Assembly (NCBI RefSeq): GCF_034313965.1
Contig: NZ_JAVIWQ010000002.1
Coordinates: 1,922,001-1,986,000 of the forward strand
Length of the DNA: 64,000 nt
DNA from: Herbaspirillum sp. RTI4
Lineage (GTDB): Bacteria; Pseudomonadota; Gammaproteobacteria; Burkholderiales; Burkholderiaceae_D
Direction: 5' to 3'
Shown: positions 14,594 to 24,790 of the stretch, piece by piece
Layout of the letters: every line of letters starts with the position of its first letter
How positions within the stretch are numbered: the stretch's first letter is position 1
Program-made: the position numbers and the translations under genes
The notes under the pieces: model-generated
Databases searched by the model: none
What the model was told of the DNA's origin: nothing
The model's input: the letters and a program-made list of their open reading frames with translations, nothing else

Positions 14594-15505
14594 CTATTCC
14601 AGATTTTGGACCTGCTCGCGCATCTGGTCGATCAGCAGTTTGAGTTCCATCGACGCGTCGGCCAGTTCTTTCATGGCGGCTTTGGAGCCGACGGTGTTGG
14701 CTTCGCGGTTGAGTTCCTGCATCATGAAATCCAGTCGTTTGCCGACCTGACCGCCCTTGTTGAGGATATGGCGGGTTTCGCTGAGGTGGGCGGACAGCCG
14801 CGCCAGTTCTTCGGCAATATCAATACGGATGCCGTACAGCGTGACTTCCTGGCGTATCCGTTCCAGCGTTTCTTCGCGCGAAAGAGTGGGATTGCCTGCC
14901 GATTTTCCGTGCAGTGCCAGACCGAGCGCTTCCTGCAAGCGTTCAGTAGCCTTGTGCTGGAATTGCGCCACCAGTTGCGGCACGAGCGGGTTGATGCGCA
15001 GCACGATGGCTTCCATGGCGTCGACCCGGCTCAGCAGTACCGCTTTCAAGGCAGCACCTTCGCGCGCGCGACTATCGATGAAGGCGTCGAGCGAGGCCTG
15101 CAGCGTGCTGAGCAAGTCGGCTTGCAAACTGTCCTGGCTGATGTGCGCTTCTTCAATCAGGCCTGGCCAGCGCAGCAGTTCATTGACCGAAAGCGGCATT
15201 GCCTCGCTGAATTTGGCGAGGACTTGCTGTTGCAGGTCGGAAAGGGAGTCGAGCAGGGCGGCGTTGATCGCCTGACCGTTGCCGCTGGATTTGCGGCCAA
15301 AACTCAGCCGACACTCGACCTTGCCTCTGACCACGCGTGCGGTAATGGCGTCGCGGAAGGCGGGTTCGATGGAACGCAAGTCGTCATTGATTCTGAATTG
15401 CAGATCCAGAAAACGTGAATTGACGCTTTTCAGTTCCACTGTGATGGCGCCGGCGGCGGTGTCCCGGGCGGTGACTGCATACCCCGTCATGCTGTAGATG
15501 CTCAA
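14594..15505 (-). CDS. yicC: YicC family endoribonuclease
   Basis: 303 residues from a TTG start at 15505, preceded by GGAG at 7 bases, giving the family N-terminus SIYSMTGYA. Family features are SVNSRFLDLQFRINDDLR early and the highly conserved C-terminal MQELNREANTVGSKA...LKLLIDQMREQVQNLE. YicC proteins are cytoplasmic RNA nucleases linked to stationary-phase growth and small-RNA turnover in E. coli. The usual neighbours, gmk and rpoZ, are absent here. The frame is open further upstream but without family similarity. Confidence 0.93.
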   Translation of the reverse strand: MSIYSMTGYAVTARDTAAGAITVELKSVNSRFLDLQFRINDDLRSIEPAFRDAITARVVRGKVECRLSFGRKSSGNGQAINAALLDSLSDLQQQVLAKFSEAMPLSVNELLRWPGLIEEAHISQDSLQADLLSTLQASLDAFIDSRAREGAALKAVLLSRVDAMEAIVLRINPLVPQLVAQFQHKATERLQEALGLALHGKSAGNPTLSREETLERIRQEVTLYGIRIDIAEELARLSAHLSETRHILNKGGQVGKRLDFMMQELNREANTVGSKAAMKELADASMELKLLIDQMREQVQNLE

Positions 15506-15759
15506 TGTGGTCTCCTGCAAAGTTGTCGCGAAGTTGTCAGATAGGCATGCGTGCCTGAGCGTCGCCACTGCCCGGGCGAAATGTCCGCAGAGGGAGTGGC
15601 CTCGTTTGCGATAACGCATTGTAAAGACATTAGGCGCTGACGGGGCGCTCTTGCGTAGCTGGCAGAGAGCTTGCCGACGGGGGGCGCTTGCGTAGGACGG
15701 AGGTAGCGACGTGCTGAGTGACCTTACTGCGCACCTTACTGCGCACGTCGCGCCGGTGG

Positions 15760-17034
15760 TCAGAGATAGCGCAGTACGGAAAGATCGTCTGCCGCGATGG
15801 CGCTTGGCCGGCCGGATATCTGGTCGGCCAGCAATTGCGCGGAGCCGCACGACATGGTCCAGCCCAGCGTGCCGTGTCCGGTGTTGAGATAGAGGTTGGG
15901 GAGGGTGGTCGGCCCGACGATGGGCGTGCCGTCAGGCGTCATAGGGCGCAGCCCGGTCCAGAAACTGGCTTGCGCGGTGTCTCCCGCGTCGGGGAATAAG
16001 TCGTTGACCACCATTTCCAGCGTGGCCCGTTTGCCCGGCTTGAGTGTTTTGCTGAAGCCGGCGATTTCCGCCATGCCGCCCACCCGGATGCGCTGATCGA
16101 AGCGGGTAATGGCGATTTTGTAGGTTTCGTCGAGGATGGTCGATGTCGGCGCCATCGCATCGTTGAGGATGGGGACGGTGATGGAGTAGCCCTTGAGCGG
16201 ATAGACCGGGATGGAGACAATCGATTTGAGCAGCGCGGTCGAGAAGGCTCCCAGCGCGACGACGTAAGCATCGGCGCGGCGGACTTCGCTTTTGCCTTTG
16301 CCTTCGTCGTCGTTTCCGCATTGCACGCCGGTGATCTTGGTGCCGTCGCTCAGCAGCCGGGTGATCGGGGTGTCATAGCTGAAACGCACGCCGAGTTCTT
16401 TCGCCATCTGTTCCAGCCGGGTGGTGAATAGCTGGCAATCGCCGGTTTCATCGTTGGGCAAACGCAGGCCGCCGGTCAGTTTGTGTTTGACTGCGGCCAG
16501 CGCTGGTTCCGCCGCCGTCAATTGATCGGCGCTCAGTAATTCGTAAGGCACGCCGAAGCGGGACAGCACCCGGATGTCTTTTTCGGCATCGGCGAATTGT
16601 TGTTCGGTGCGGAATAGCTGCATCGTGCCTTGCTGCCGGCTTTCGTAGGCAATGCCGGTTTCCGCGCGCAATGCCTTGAAGCAGTCGCGGCTGTATTCGG
16701 CCAGCCTGACCATTCTTTCCTTGTTGACGGCATAGCGCGCGCCGGTGCAGTTGCGCAGCATCTGCCACATCCAGTGCAACTGGAACCATGTGCCGTCGGG
16801 GACGATCGATAAGGGGGCGTGCTCCTGCATCATCCACTTCAGTGCCTTGAGTGGAATGCCCGGGGCGGCCCAGGGCGCTGCATAGCCGGGAGAGATTTGT
16901 CCGGCGTTGGCGAAGCTGGCTTCCTGCGCAGGGCCGGGCAGGCGGTCGATGACCTCCACTTCGTGACCGGCGAGCGCCAGAAAATAGGCACTGGTGACGC
17001 CGATGACGCCGCTGCCGAGAATAAGGATACGCAT
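15760..17034 (-). CDS. dadA: D-amino acid dehydrogenase, FAD subunit
   Basis: 424 residues from the ATG at 17034 with GAGG upstream. The N-terminus [20 protein letters not shown] is the dinucleotide-binding GxGxxG motif for FAD. The family segments [33 protein letters not shown] and the C-terminal [19 protein letters not shown] are all present. DadA oxidises D-alanine and other D-amino acids to 2-oxo acids on the inner membrane, feeding the respiratory chain. The divergent Lrp-family gene at 17347 is the likely activator. No alanine racemase gene follows, unlike in enteric dad operons. Confidence 0.95.
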   Translation of the reverse strand: MRILILGSGVIGVTSAYFLALAGHEVEVIDRLPGPAQEASFANAGQISPGYAAPWAAPGIPLKALKWMMQEHAPLSIVPDGTWFQLHWMWQMLRNCTGARYAVNKERMVRLAEYSRDCFKALRAETGIAYESRQQGTMQLFRTEQQFADAEKDIRVLSRFGVPYELLSADQLTAAEPALAAVKHKLTGGLRLPNDETGDCQLFTTRLEQMAKELGVRFSYDTPITRLLSDGTKITGVQCGNDDEGKGKSEVRRADAYVVALGAFSTALLKSIVSIPVYPLKGYSITVPILNDAMAPTSTILDETYKIAITRFDQRIRVGGMAEIAGFSKTLKPGKRATLEMVVNDLFPDAGDTAQASFWTGLRPMTPDGTPIVGPTTLPNLYLNTGHGTLGWTMSCGSAQLLADQISGRPSAIAADDLSVLRYL

Positions 17035-17346
17035 GCTGTTTGCCTCAGGTTTGCTGGTGGAGTGCATTGCTTGAAGGAGATTCAGGAGATGAAGGACTTT
17101 AAGGGTGGCCTAAGAAGGCTCTGATGACTGTGCGGCGATGGTCCTTATCACAGGCAGGCGCGGCGGCCTTATTTGACCTGGGACTGGCATCGCTGGCGGC
17201 ATGGAATCAGAGGCTTATTAAGTATTTTCTTAAAATCAATCATTAAATAGTAATATTTGCTATGTTATTTCTAAATAGCTAGTTTTTGTTTTTGTATATA
17301 TTCAAATTTTTAGTGAAAAATGTTGGAAATGGAAGCTTGAGGTTAC
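17035..17346. other. Divergent dadA / Lrp-regulator intergenic region
   Basis: The 312 bases contain a very A+T-rich half (about 17210-17330), in contrast to the coding DNA around it. Lrp-family proteins prefer such DNA. TATTTTCTTAAAATCAA and several A/T runs are visible, but I cannot fix a promoter with confidence. Confidence 0.5.
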
Positions 17347-17838
17347 ATGCGCATACGTAAAGACACGACGCGGATTCTGGATAAGCTGGATCTGCATATC
17401 CTCCACTTGTTGCAAGAAAACGCCCGTATCCCGATGAAAGAAATCGGCGAGGCGGTCGGTCTCTCGATTACGCCCTGCATAGAACGCATCAAGCGCATGG
17501 AGCGCGACGGCATGATCGAGGGCTATCACGCACGCATCAATCCGGCGGCGATCAATGCCCATCTGTTGGTGTTTGTGGAAATTACTTTGCAACAGAAATC
17601 GGCCGGTATGTTCGATCAGTTCCGGCGCGAGGTGCTGCGCATTCCCGAGGTGCTGGAGTGCCATTTAGTATCGGGTGATTTTGATTATCTGATCAAGGCT
17701 CGCATTCGCGAAATGGCGGAATATCGTCAGCTTTTGGGAGACATGCTGCTGGCCTTGCCCGGTGCGGCGCAGTCCAAGAGTTACGTCGTGATGGAGGAAA
17801 TCAAGGAAACGCTGGCGTTGCCGCTGATGGGGCGTTGA
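17347..17838 (+). CDS. Lrp/AsnC family regulator (DadR-like)
   Basis: 163 residues with an N-terminal helix-turn-helix (LDKLDLHILHLLQENARIPM, then IGEAVGLSITPCIERIKRM) and a C-terminal RAM/AsnC ligand-binding domain (VLECHLVSGDFDYLIKARI). The segment GLSITPCIERIKRMERDGMIEGYHA is typical of Lrp/BkdR/DadR. It is divergent from dadA, so activation of dadA in response to alanine or another amino acid is inferred. GAGG lies five bases before the ATG. Confidence 0.92.
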   Translation: MRIRKDTTRILDKLDLHILHLLQENARIPMKEIGEAVGLSITPCIERIKRMERDGMIEGYHARINPAAINAHLLVFVEITLQQKSAGMFDQFRREVLRIPEVLECHLVSGDFDYLIKARIREMAEYRQLLGDMLLALPGAAQSKSYVVMEEIKETLALPLMGR

Positions 17839-18017
17839 TCACCCATGATTTGGCCTGAGCGCACCGTAGGCATCCACTGTACACTCGCTCAAAATTGCGC
17901 AAGGGGGCCGGTATCGCGGCACTTAATTTAATTCTTAATCGCACGCGATAGCTCGACCGGTTTTCCCGGCACCACGCTCATTCCTGACTTCCCCATAAAA
18001 AAAGAAAGGCCGTACCA

Positions 18018-18527
18018 ATGCAAAACTATTTTAAGAAAATGCGTGGCGGTAGTGCGCTTCCTGCCCGGCCTGCATTGAGGCATGTGGCGCTGTCCTGGCT
18101 GGGCGGATTTCTGGCCATTACCGCCGTAGCGGGACTGACCGATATCGCTCATCTACCGCTGGTACTGGGTTCTTTCGGCGCGACTTGCGTGCTGGTATTT
18201 GGCTTTCCCGAGAGTCCGTTTTCGCAGCCACGCAATGTGATCGGCGGACATTTTCTCGCTTCGCTGGTGGGGCTGCTATTTTTGACGCTTTTCGGCGCGC
18301 ATTGGTGGAGCATGGCGCTGGCGGTGGGCACCAGCATTGCTTTGATGCAATTGACGCGCACAGTGCATCCTCCTGCCGGCTCCAATCCTGTGATCGTGAT
18401 GCTGGCCGCGCCAGCCTGGGGATTTTTGCTGATGCCGACCTTGATTGGTGCGGTCGTCATCGTGCTGGTGGCGGTGATTTTCAATAACCTGCCGCAAGAG
18501 CGGAGTTATCCGAAATACTGGTTGTAA
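18018..18527 (+). CDS. HPP family integral membrane protein
   Basis: 169 residues with four or five predicted membrane helices and the family signature TVHPPAGSNPVIVM (residues about 115-128). LGSFGATCVLVFGFPESPFSQPRNVIGGH is the other conserved block. HPP-domain proteins are inner-membrane proteins; some have been linked to nitrite transport in chloroplasts and cyanobacteria, but the role in proteobacteria is not settled. This copy lacks C-terminal CBS domains. It appears monocistronic. Confidence 0.88.
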   Translation: MQNYFKKMRGGSALPARPALRHVALSWLGGFLAITAVAGLTDIAHLPLVLGSFGATCVLVFGFPESPFSQPRNVIGGHFLASLVGLLFLTLFGAHWWSMALAVGTSIALMQLTRTVHPPAGSNPVIVMLAAPAWGFLLMPTLIGAVVIVLVAVIFNNLPQERSYPKYWL

Positions 18528-18614
18528 AGGTCGCGCTGGTGCGTGACTGTGTTGCTTAGTGGATAAAAAGTTTATGATGTCGCGTCATTTATTTTTTAGC
18601 GAAGGTTGCCTCCC

Positions 18615-19109
18615 ATGAACAATATGCCATCGCATCAGCTGACGATGACCGTCCTGATGACTCCCGACATGGCAAATTTTGCCGGTAATGTCCACGGCGG
18701 CACGATCCTGAAGCTGCTCGATCAGGTAGCCTTTGCCTGCGCCAGTCGCTATGCCGCGCAGTATGTCGTGACCTTGAGTGTTGATCAGGTGACTTTCCGT
18801 CAGCCTATCCATGTGGGTGAGCTGGTCAGTTTTCTGGCCAGCGTCAATCACACCGGGACATCGTCGATGGAAATTGGCATCAAGGTGGTTGCTGAACATA
18901 TTCGCACCCAGGTCGTGAGGCACGTCAATAGCTGCTTTTTCACCATGGTGGCAGTCGATGATGGCCGTCGCCCTGTTCCTGTACCGCCATTAGTGCCGGT
19001 GACAGCGGAAGATCAACGGCGTTTCGATGCGGCTATCTTGCGCAAAAAATTACGCCATGAATTGGCAGAACGTTTTGCCGCAGAGGGTCTCAGCGGGCAT
19101 AAACAGTAG
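18615..19109 (+). CDS. Acyl-CoA thioesterase (hot-dog fold, YciA/BACH type)
   Basis: 164 residues from the ATG at 18615. The hot-dog acyl-CoA hydrolase signature is MTPDMANFAGNVHGGTILKLLDQVAF (residues about 14-39), with the catalytic Asp in LLDQ, followed by VDQVTFRQPIHVGELV. The tail RKKLRHELAERF is charged. It cleaves acyl-CoA thioesters in the cytoplasm; chain-length preference cannot be read. It stands alone, with a complex terminator region downstream. Confidence 0.9.
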   Translation: MNNMPSHQLTMTVLMTPDMANFAGNVHGGTILKLLDQVAFACASRYAAQYVVTLSVDQVTFRQPIHVGELVSFLASVNHTGTSSMEIGIKVVAEHIRTQVVRHVNSCFFTMVAVDDGRRPVPVPPLVPVTAEDQRRFDAAILRKKLRHELAERFAAEGLSGHKQ

Positions 19110-19204
19110 TTATTCAACTAACAATTAGTTATTTTTGGGCAATATGTAATAAAATTGGCCCATAGCAACGACAGGCAATCCACATCACAGTTGTAGTTGT
19201 TCTC

Positions 19205-19284
19205 ATCCGGTTCTCCCAATCCCCCCCGATCCCCGGGAGCCGGATTGCCTCGCGACCCAGTTCATTCTGAGTCGCGAGGGTTTT
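19205..19284 (+). terminator. Double hairpin terminator region after the thioesterase gene
   Basis: CCTCGCGAC (19248-19256) pairs with GTCGCGAGG (19271-19279) and is followed by GTTTTAT, a standard terminator. Just upstream, ATCCGG...CTCCC (from about 19205) and GGGAGCCGGAT (19235-19245) can form another imperfect stem around a C-rich loop. Confidence 0.75.
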
Positions 19285-19348
19285 ATCTTCCCTCTCCCCA
19301 ATTTATCGGTCCATGTCTCGGCGGCAGGTAATGCCTATTTCCTGATGC

Positions 19349-20131
19349 CTATTGTTTGATGCGTGACACACAAGCGGTGCGCCGCTGTTCTGCTGCGGTC
19401 AGCTTGCTCTGCTGCCAGCAATCCCGATAACTTCTGGCATATGCAGCGAACGCGCGCGCGGCTGCGTCTTGCTTCATGGCGATCAGTTCGGCTATCCAGG
19501 CCCGGCTGCCAATTTCAAAATGCTGGTAATCGCGCGGTTGCCGCCAATCGCCACCCCAGATTAAAAATCCCTGTTCCGCAAAAATGTCGACTATGGATTC
19601 CGCCATTCCTGGTCGGACCGGTGTGCGTTTCAGATATCCGACCGCATCCGGCGGAAGCACTTTCGCGGCGCCGGAGCTGTCCGTCGTGACATAGGGGTTT
19701 TGCAGGGGGTTGATGTCAATGGCGACGCCATAGGCATGTTTCGACCAGCTACTGCCACCCGTGATCGGACGCGCATTGAAGGCCGAGCTATTGTTGGCTG
19801 CCATCGATATTGTATCGTCACCATCAAATGATTCCATCGGGTGCGCTTGTTCCAGCGGCAGGCCGCGGGCATAGAGCTGGGTGACGATCGCTTCGACCGC
19901 CGGTGCGACGACGTCGAGAACGATCAGGACGCCGTCGTCGTGTGTGCGGCCGTAAAAATCCTTGTATGAAAAACTGACTTTGCGCAATCGATGCGGCGGC
20001 AATGGGGCGCCAGCGGCAAGCACGCCGTTTGTTTGCATGGCGGCTATATCGGTTGAATTCAGTGAGGTGATGGCAGCGTGCGCTCCTGACGTTAAGAGCA
20101 AGGAGCAGATCAAGAAAAATACCCTGTTCAT
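19349..20131 (-). CDS. Secreted D-Ala-D-Ala carboxypeptidase-like (M15) peptidase
   Basis: 260 residues with a signal peptide (MNRVFFLICSLLLTSGAHA). The zinc-peptidase motif is present: SxHxxGxAxD as SKHAYGVAIDINP (residues about 131-143), followed by WGGDWRQPRDYQHFE with the second metal-binding His in HFE. This is the M15 group (VanY/extensin-like) that trims peptidoglycan peptides in the periplasm. A Cys pair near the C-terminus (RDCWQQ, TACVSR) could form a disulfide. It stands between convergent and divergent neighbours, with no operon partner. Confidence 0.85.
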   Translation of the reverse strand: MNRVFFLICSLLLTSGAHAAITSLNSTDIAAMQTNGVLAAGAPLPPHRLRKVSFSYKDFYGRTHDDGVLIVLDVVAPAVEAIVTQLYARGLPLEQAHPMESFDGDDTISMAANNSSAFNARPITGGSSWSKHAYGVAIDINPLQNPYVTTDSSGAAKVLPPDAVGYLKRTPVRPGMAESIVDIFAEQGFLIWGGDWRQPRDYQHFEIGSRAWIAELIAMKQDAAARAFAAYARSYRDCWQQSKLTAAEQRRTACVSRIKQ

Positions 20132-20612
20132 TGGTTTTTCTTTCCCGGGGTAGCGAAGATACGGTCAGATAACAAAAAAGAGATTTCGTTAAAAAAAGAG
20201 GCGCTGTTAAAAGAAGCGCTGTTAAGGCGTTTGTTCGATGCACTTAAAGGGCGGCGAGGTTCACCACTTTCCGCTTTTTTTTAGTGTAAAGAGCGCGCGG
20301 GCATAGTATAAATTTAATTGTGCAAAGTAATACTTGTCGTATTTATCCGAGTGTGGATTTGCAGTTAGTATTTTTCCCCGAATTCAGACAGAAATACATT
20401 TTTTCAGGCTGATTTTTTATCGCGATTCGATTCCTGTTTCTGCTTTAAAAAAACAAAAAATAAGCATTTTTGTAAAAAATGCATCGTATTTGGCAAGGGT
20501 GTTACACTTTCGCACCATTTGAAGGTCGACTACAGGCCGTGGCATAAGGCGGCAAATTATTTTGCAGAGTTGCCCCGTGCCGACATAACTTAATCCCTCT
20601 GGAGGAAACGCC
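20132..20612. other. Long A+T-rich intergenic region before the liv operon
   Basis: These 481 bases are A+T-rich and contain a hairpin GCATTTTT (20464-20471) / AAAAATGC (20475-20482) preceded by a poly-A stretch. That could be a minus-strand terminator or part of the leader. No small gene or recognised riboswitch is visible. CTGGAGG before the ATG at 20613 is the ribosome-binding site for the binding-protein gene. Confidence 0.5.
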
Positions 20613-21749
20613 ATGAATTCATTCAATAAGCTCAAGGTCAACAAACTGAACCGTATCGCACTGGCCGTCGGCATCGCGGCGGCAATGATGGGCAATGCCC
20701 ACGCTGAGACAGTGAAAATTGCGATTGCAGGGCCAATGACGGGTGCGGTCGCCCAGTACGGCGACATGGTCAAAGCCGGTGCGCTGACCGCGATTGAACA
20801 AATCAACGCCGCCGGCGGCGCGAACGGCAACAAGCTGGAAGCGGTCATCATGGACGACGCCTGCGAACCGAAGCAGGCCGTTGCCGTCGCCAACAAAATA
20901 GTCAGTCAGGGCATCAAATTCGTCATCGGCCATGTCTGCTCCGGTTCGACGATTCCGGCTTCCGATATTTATGAAAACGAAGGCGTGGTGATGATCACGC
21001 CGTCTGCCACTGCACCGCAGCTGACAGAAGCCAAGCCGCATCATTTCATTTTCCGCACCATCGGCCGCGACGACCAGCAAGGCCCGGTTGCCGCCCAGTA
21101 CATCATCGACAAGCTCAAGGCGAAGAAAGTCGCCGTTCTGCACGACAAGCAGTCGTACGGGCAGGGCGTTGCCAGTTCCGTGAAAAAAGCCCTCGATGCG
21201 GCCAAGATTCCGGTGGTCATGTTTGAAGGCGTCAATGCTGGCGACAGCGATTATTCCGCGGTTGTGACCAAGCTGAAATCGCAGGGCGTGGATGTGGTTT
21301 ATTTCGGCGGCTATCACCCTGAAATGGGCCTGATCATGCGCCAGGCGCGCGAGCAGGGCGTCAAGGCGGTATTCATGGGGCCGGAAGGCGTGGGCAACAA
21401 GGACATCACCGCCATTGCCGGTGCGGCGTCCGAAGGCATGCTGACGACCTTGCCGGCCGATTTTTCGGCAGACCCGGCCAATGCGGCCATCGTCAAGGCC
21501 TTCGCTGCCCAGAAGCGCGATCCGGTCGGCCCGTTCCAGATGCCAGCGTATGCCGGTGTGCAAATCATTGCTGAAGCTATCGCCGGCACCAAGTCGACCG
21601 ATACCACCAAGGTGGCTGCCTATATCCACTCGCATCAATTCAAGACACCGATCGGTTTGCTTGACTATGACAAAAAAGGCGATCTGAAAAACTTCAAGTT
21701 CGTGGTGTTCACCTGGCACAAGGACGCCAGCAAGACGGAAGCGAAATAA
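20613..21749 (+). CDS. livK: Branched-chain amino acid ABC transporter substrate-binding protein
   Basis: 378 residues: signal peptide ending in GNAHA, then VKIAIAGPMTGAVAQYGDM. The Cys pair in MDDACEPKQA and GHVCSGSTIPAS matches the disulfide of E. coli LivJ/LivK. The second lobe includes GDSDYSAVVTKLKSQGVDVVYFGGYHPE. It binds branched-chain (possibly also aromatic) amino acids in the periplasm. It heads a complete operon with livH, livM, livG and livF. A strong hairpin separates it from livH. hppD lies convergently beyond the operon, so tyrosine and phenylalanine uptake is also possible. Confidence 0.93.
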   Translation: MNSFNKLKVNKLNRIALAVGIAAAMMGNAHAETVKIAIAGPMTGAVAQYGDMVKAGALTAIEQINAAGGANGNKLEAVIMDDACEPKQAVAVANKIVSQGIKFVIGHVCSGSTIPASDIYENEGVVMITPSATAPQLTEAKPHHFIFRTIGRDDQQGPVAAQYIIDKLKAKKVAVLHDKQSYGQGVASSVKKALDAAKIPVVMFEGVNAGDSDYSAVVTKLKSQGVDVVYFGGYHPEMGLIMRQAREQGVKAVFMGPEGVGNKDITAIAGAASEGMLTTLPADFSADPANAAIVKAFAAQKRDPVGPFQMPAYAGVQIIAEAIAGTKSTDTTKVAAYIHSHQFKTPIGLLDYDKKGDLKNFKFVVFTWHKDASKTEAK

Positions 21750-21797
21750 GTTTTTCGTCGAACTACCTCCGATCGCTGCCGCGGATCTTTTCACCTG

Positions 21798-21827
21798 AAT
21801 GCCCCATTGCGGTAGGAGTGGGGCATT
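21798..21827 (+). promoter_or_regulatory. Intercistronic hairpin between livK and livH
   Basis: AATGCCCCA (21798-21806) and TGGGGCATT (21819-21827) form a perfect 9-bp stem with a 12-base loop, directly before the weak ribosome-binding region of livH. It probably lowers permease expression relative to the binding protein or protects the upstream mRNA; no long U-run follows. Confidence 0.6.
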
Positions 21828-21845
21828 TGCCTATCCCTTATTCAT

Positions 21846-22775
21846 ATGAATGAATTGCTTCCCCAACTGACGCAGCAATTGGTGAATGGCCTGAGTCTGG
21901 GCGCCATTTACGCATTGATTGCGATCGGTTACACGATGGTCTACGGCATCATCGGCATGATTAATTTCGCGCACGGCGAAATTTACATGATCGGCGCTTA
22001 TGTCGGACTGGTCACCATGACCGCGATCGGCGTGCAGGCCGGCTATCCTTTGCCGCTGGTGCTGGCGGCGGCGCTGATTATGTCCGTGATCGTAACCGGT
22101 TTGTACGGCTGGACCGTGGAGCGCGTGGCTTACCGCCCCTTGCGCGGCGGACCGCGGCTAGTGCCGCTGATCTCCGCGATCGGTATGTCGATTTTCCTGC
22201 AAAACTTCGTTCAGCTCGGACAAGGTTCGCGCGACATGTCGGTACCGATGCTGATTTCCGGTGCCATCGAATTTCAGATGGGCTCCTCCGGCTTTTCCGT
22301 CACGATCCCCTATTCACGTCTGCTCATCGTCGGCGTCACCCTGATGCTGATGATCGTGCTGACCCTGTTTATCGGTCGTTCCCGGATGGGGCGCGCCTGC
22401 CGTGCCTGCGCCGAAGACATGGGCATGGCCAATTTGCTGGGTATTGATACCAACAAGGTGATTTCCTTCACCTTCGTTCTCGGCGCGATGCTGGCGGCGG
22501 TGGGCGGGGTGCTGATCGCGCTGACTATCGGCAAGCTCAATCCCTACATCGGCTTTATCGCCGGGATCAAGGCCTTTACTGCGGCGGTGCTGGGCGGTAT
22601 TGGCAGCATTCCCGGGGCCATGCTGGGCGGTGTTCTGCTGGGTCTGGCAGAAACTTTTGCGGCCGGATTTCTCCCCTCCGAATACAAGGACGTCGTTTCA
22701 TTCGCCTTGCTGATCCTCATCCTGCTGTTTCGCCCGACCGGTTTGCTGGGCAAACCCGACGTGGAAAAAGTCTGA
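21846..22775 (+). CDS. livH: Branched-chain amino acid ABC permease LivH
   Basis: 309 residues, hydrophobic, with the LivH signature IGYTMVYGIIGMINFAHGE near the N-terminus and GGIGSIPGAMLGGVLLG near residues 251-267. The cytoplasmic loop FIGRSRMGRACRACAEDMGMANLLGI is the EAA-like site that contacts the ATPase subunits. It is an inner-membrane subunit of the importer. It belongs to the livKHMGF operon, with livM starting 21 bases downstream. Confidence 0.95.
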   Translation: MNELLPQLTQQLVNGLSLGAIYALIAIGYTMVYGIIGMINFAHGEIYMIGAYVGLVTMTAIGVQAGYPLPLVLAAALIMSVIVTGLYGWTVERVAYRPLRGGPRLVPLISAIGMSIFLQNFVQLGQGSRDMSVPMLISGAIEFQMGSSGFSVTIPYSRLLIVGVTLMLMIVLTLFIGRSRMGRACRACAEDMGMANLLGIDTNKVISFTFVLGAMLAAVGGVLIALTIGKLNPYIGFIAGIKAFTAAVLGGIGSIPGAMLGGVLLGLAETFAAGFLPSEYKDVVSFALLILILLFRPTGLLGKPDVEKV

Positions 22776-22796
22776 ACCAAGAAGGAAAGAAGCCTG

Positions 22797-24023
22797 ATGC
22801 CTATTAATTTGAAAAACGCTGTGGTGGCAGCGATTCTGACCGCCATCCTGACGATCCCCATGCTCGGCCTGCGCCTGCAACTGGACGGTTACCATGTGGT
22901 GCTGGAAGCGCACTGGACGCCGGTACTGTTGGCCGTTCTGGCCGTATTTTTATTTCAACTGATCAAGCCGGCGCTGAAGAAATCCACCTCCGGGATACGG
23001 TTGCCCTCGCTGCCGCGCTTGCAGCCGCAGCATCAGCGCCATGTGGCCTTGCTGCTGCTGGTGGTGGCACTGGTCTGGCCGTTTTTCGGTTCGCGCGGCT
23101 ATGTCGATATTGCCACGCTGGCGCTGATCTACGTGATCCTGGGACTGGGACTCAATATCGTGGTGGGCTATGCCGGTCTGCTCGATCTCGGCTATGTCGG
23201 ATTTTATGCCGTGGGCGGTTATACCTATGCCTTGCTCAACCAGTATTTCGGTCTGACGTTCTGGGAGTGCCTGCCAATTGCCGCCGGCATGTCGGCGCTG
23301 TTTGGGTTTTTGCTGGGGTTTCCGGTCTTGCGCCTGCGCGGCGATTACCTCGCCATCGTCACGCTGGGATTTGGTGAAATCATCCGTTTGCTGCTCAATA
23401 ACCTGACCAGTCTGACCGGCGGCCCCGATGGTATTTCCAGCATCCCCAAACCCAGCGTGTTCGGTATTGAAATGGCGCGCATGCCGAGCGTGGAAGGTAC
23501 AACCACTTTCCATGACTTGCTGGGGCTGCCTTATCAGGGCGGCGATATGGTGATCTACTTGTACCTGATTGCTTTGTTGCTGGTGCTGTTTAGCTATTTC
23601 GTCACCGGTCGTCTGATTCGTATGCCGATGGGCCGCGCCTGGGAAGCCATGCGCGATGATGAAATTGCCTGCCGTTCGTTGGGAATCAATCCGACCAAGG
23701 TGAAGTTGTCGGCATTTACGCTGGGCGCAGCGTTCGCCGGGCTGGCGGGGGCCTTTTTCGCGGCGCGTCAGGGTCTAGTCAATCCCGAATCGTTCACCTT
23801 CATCGAATCGGCGCTGATACTGGCCGTGGTGGTACTGGGCGGCATGGGATCGCAACTCGGCGTAGTGCTCGCGGCCATACTGCTGACGGTGTTGCCGGAA
23901 CTGGCACGCGGTTTTGCTGAGTACCGGATGCTGATCTTCGGACTGGTGATGGTGCTGATGATGATGTGGCGGCCGCAGGGCTTGCTGCCAGCGGTACGGC
24001 CGCATGTGGAGTTGCCGCAATGA
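22797..24023 (+). CDS. livM: Branched-chain amino acid ABC permease LivM
   Basis: 408 residues with AAGGAAAG upstream. An N-terminal hydrophobic extension precedes the LivM core, which has [29 protein letters not shown], the EAA-like [23 protein letters not shown] and a C-terminal [15 protein letters not shown]. It pairs with LivH to form the membrane channel. Its stop overlaps the livG start (ATGA), so translation is coupled. Confidence 0.95.
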   Translation: MPINLKNAVVAAILTAILTIPMLGLRLQLDGYHVVLEAHWTPVLLAVLAVFLFQLIKPALKKSTSGIRLPSLPRLQPQHQRHVALLLLVVALVWPFFGSRGYVDIATLALIYVILGLGLNIVVGYAGLLDLGYVGFYAVGGYTYALLNQYFGLTFWECLPIAAGMSALFGFLLGFPVLRLRGDYLAIVTLGFGEIIRLLLNNLTSLTGGPDGISSIPKPSVFGIEMARMPSVEGTTTFHDLLGLPYQGGDMVIYLYLIALLLVLFSYFVTGRLIRMPMGRAWEAMRDDEIACRSLGINPTKVKLSAFTLGAAFAGLAGAFFAARQGLVNPESFTFIESALILAVVVLGGMGSQLGVVLAAILLTVLPELARGFAEYRMLIFGLVMVLMMMWRPQGLLPAVRPHVELPQ

Positions 24024-24790
24024 GCGCCGCGCCATTACTGGAAGTGCGCGATCTGGCCATGCGTTTCGGTGGTCTGCTGGCGGTGGACGGTGTCTCGTTC
24101 GATGTGCTGCCGTCGGAAGTCTTCGCCATCATCGGCCCCAACGGAGCCGGCAAGACCACGGTTTTTAATTGCATTAGCGGGTTTTACCAGCCGGTTGCCG
24201 GCACGATACAGCTCGACGGCATATCGATTGCCGGACAGTCCAGTCATCAGGTGGCAAGACATGGGCTGGTGCGCACGTTTCAGAATATTCGTTTGTTCAA
24301 GACGCTGACCGTGGTCGAAAACCTGCTGGTCGCGCAGCACAATCAATTGGATAACAATATTTTGTCGGGCTTGTTGAAACTGCCGCGCTATCGTCGTTCG
24401 GAAAAAGCGGCGCTGGAGCGGGCGGCCTACTGGCTCGATTCTCTGGGCCTGACGGCGCTGGCCAATCGCGATGCGGGAACCTTGTCTTACGGTATGCAAA
24501 GACGGGTGGAAATTGCCCGTTGCATGATTACTCAGCCGCGTTTGTTGCTGCTAGACGAACCGGCGGCCGGATTGAATCCGCAGGAAAAACAGGAACTCCA
24601 GCAATTGATCCATCGTTTGCGCAGTGAGCACGGCATTGCCGTCCTCCTGATCGAGCATGACATGAGTCTGGTGATGGGGATTTCCGATCGTATTCTGGTA
24701 ATGGAACATGGACTCCCTGTCGTGATCGGTACGCCTGACGTAGTGCGCAATGATGAACGGGTGATCAAAGCCTATCTGGGGGACGAATGA
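24020..24790 (+). CDS. livG: Branched-chain amino acid ABC transporter ATPase LivG
   Basis: 256 residues from the ATG at 24020, in a four-base overlap with livM; the longer upstream frame overlaps livM too far. Walker [10 protein letters not shown], LivG-type signature [13 protein letters not shown], Walker [14 protein letters not shown] and the H-loop [11 protein letters not shown] are intact. It supplies ATP hydrolysis for uptake, working with LivF. Stop and livF start overlap by four bases. Confidence 0.95.
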   Translation: MSAAPLLEVRDLAMRFGGLLAVDGVSFDVLPSEVFAIIGPNGAGKTTVFNCISGFYQPVAGTIQLDGISIAGQSSHQVARHGLVRTFQNIRLFKTLTVVENLLVAQHNQLDNNILSGLLKLPRYRRSEKAALERAAYWLDSLGLTALANRDAGTLSYGMQRRVEIARCMITQPRLLLLDEPAAGLNPQEKQELQQLIHRLRSEHGIAVLLIEHDMSLVMGISDRILVMEHGLPVVIGTPDVVRNDERVIKAYLGDE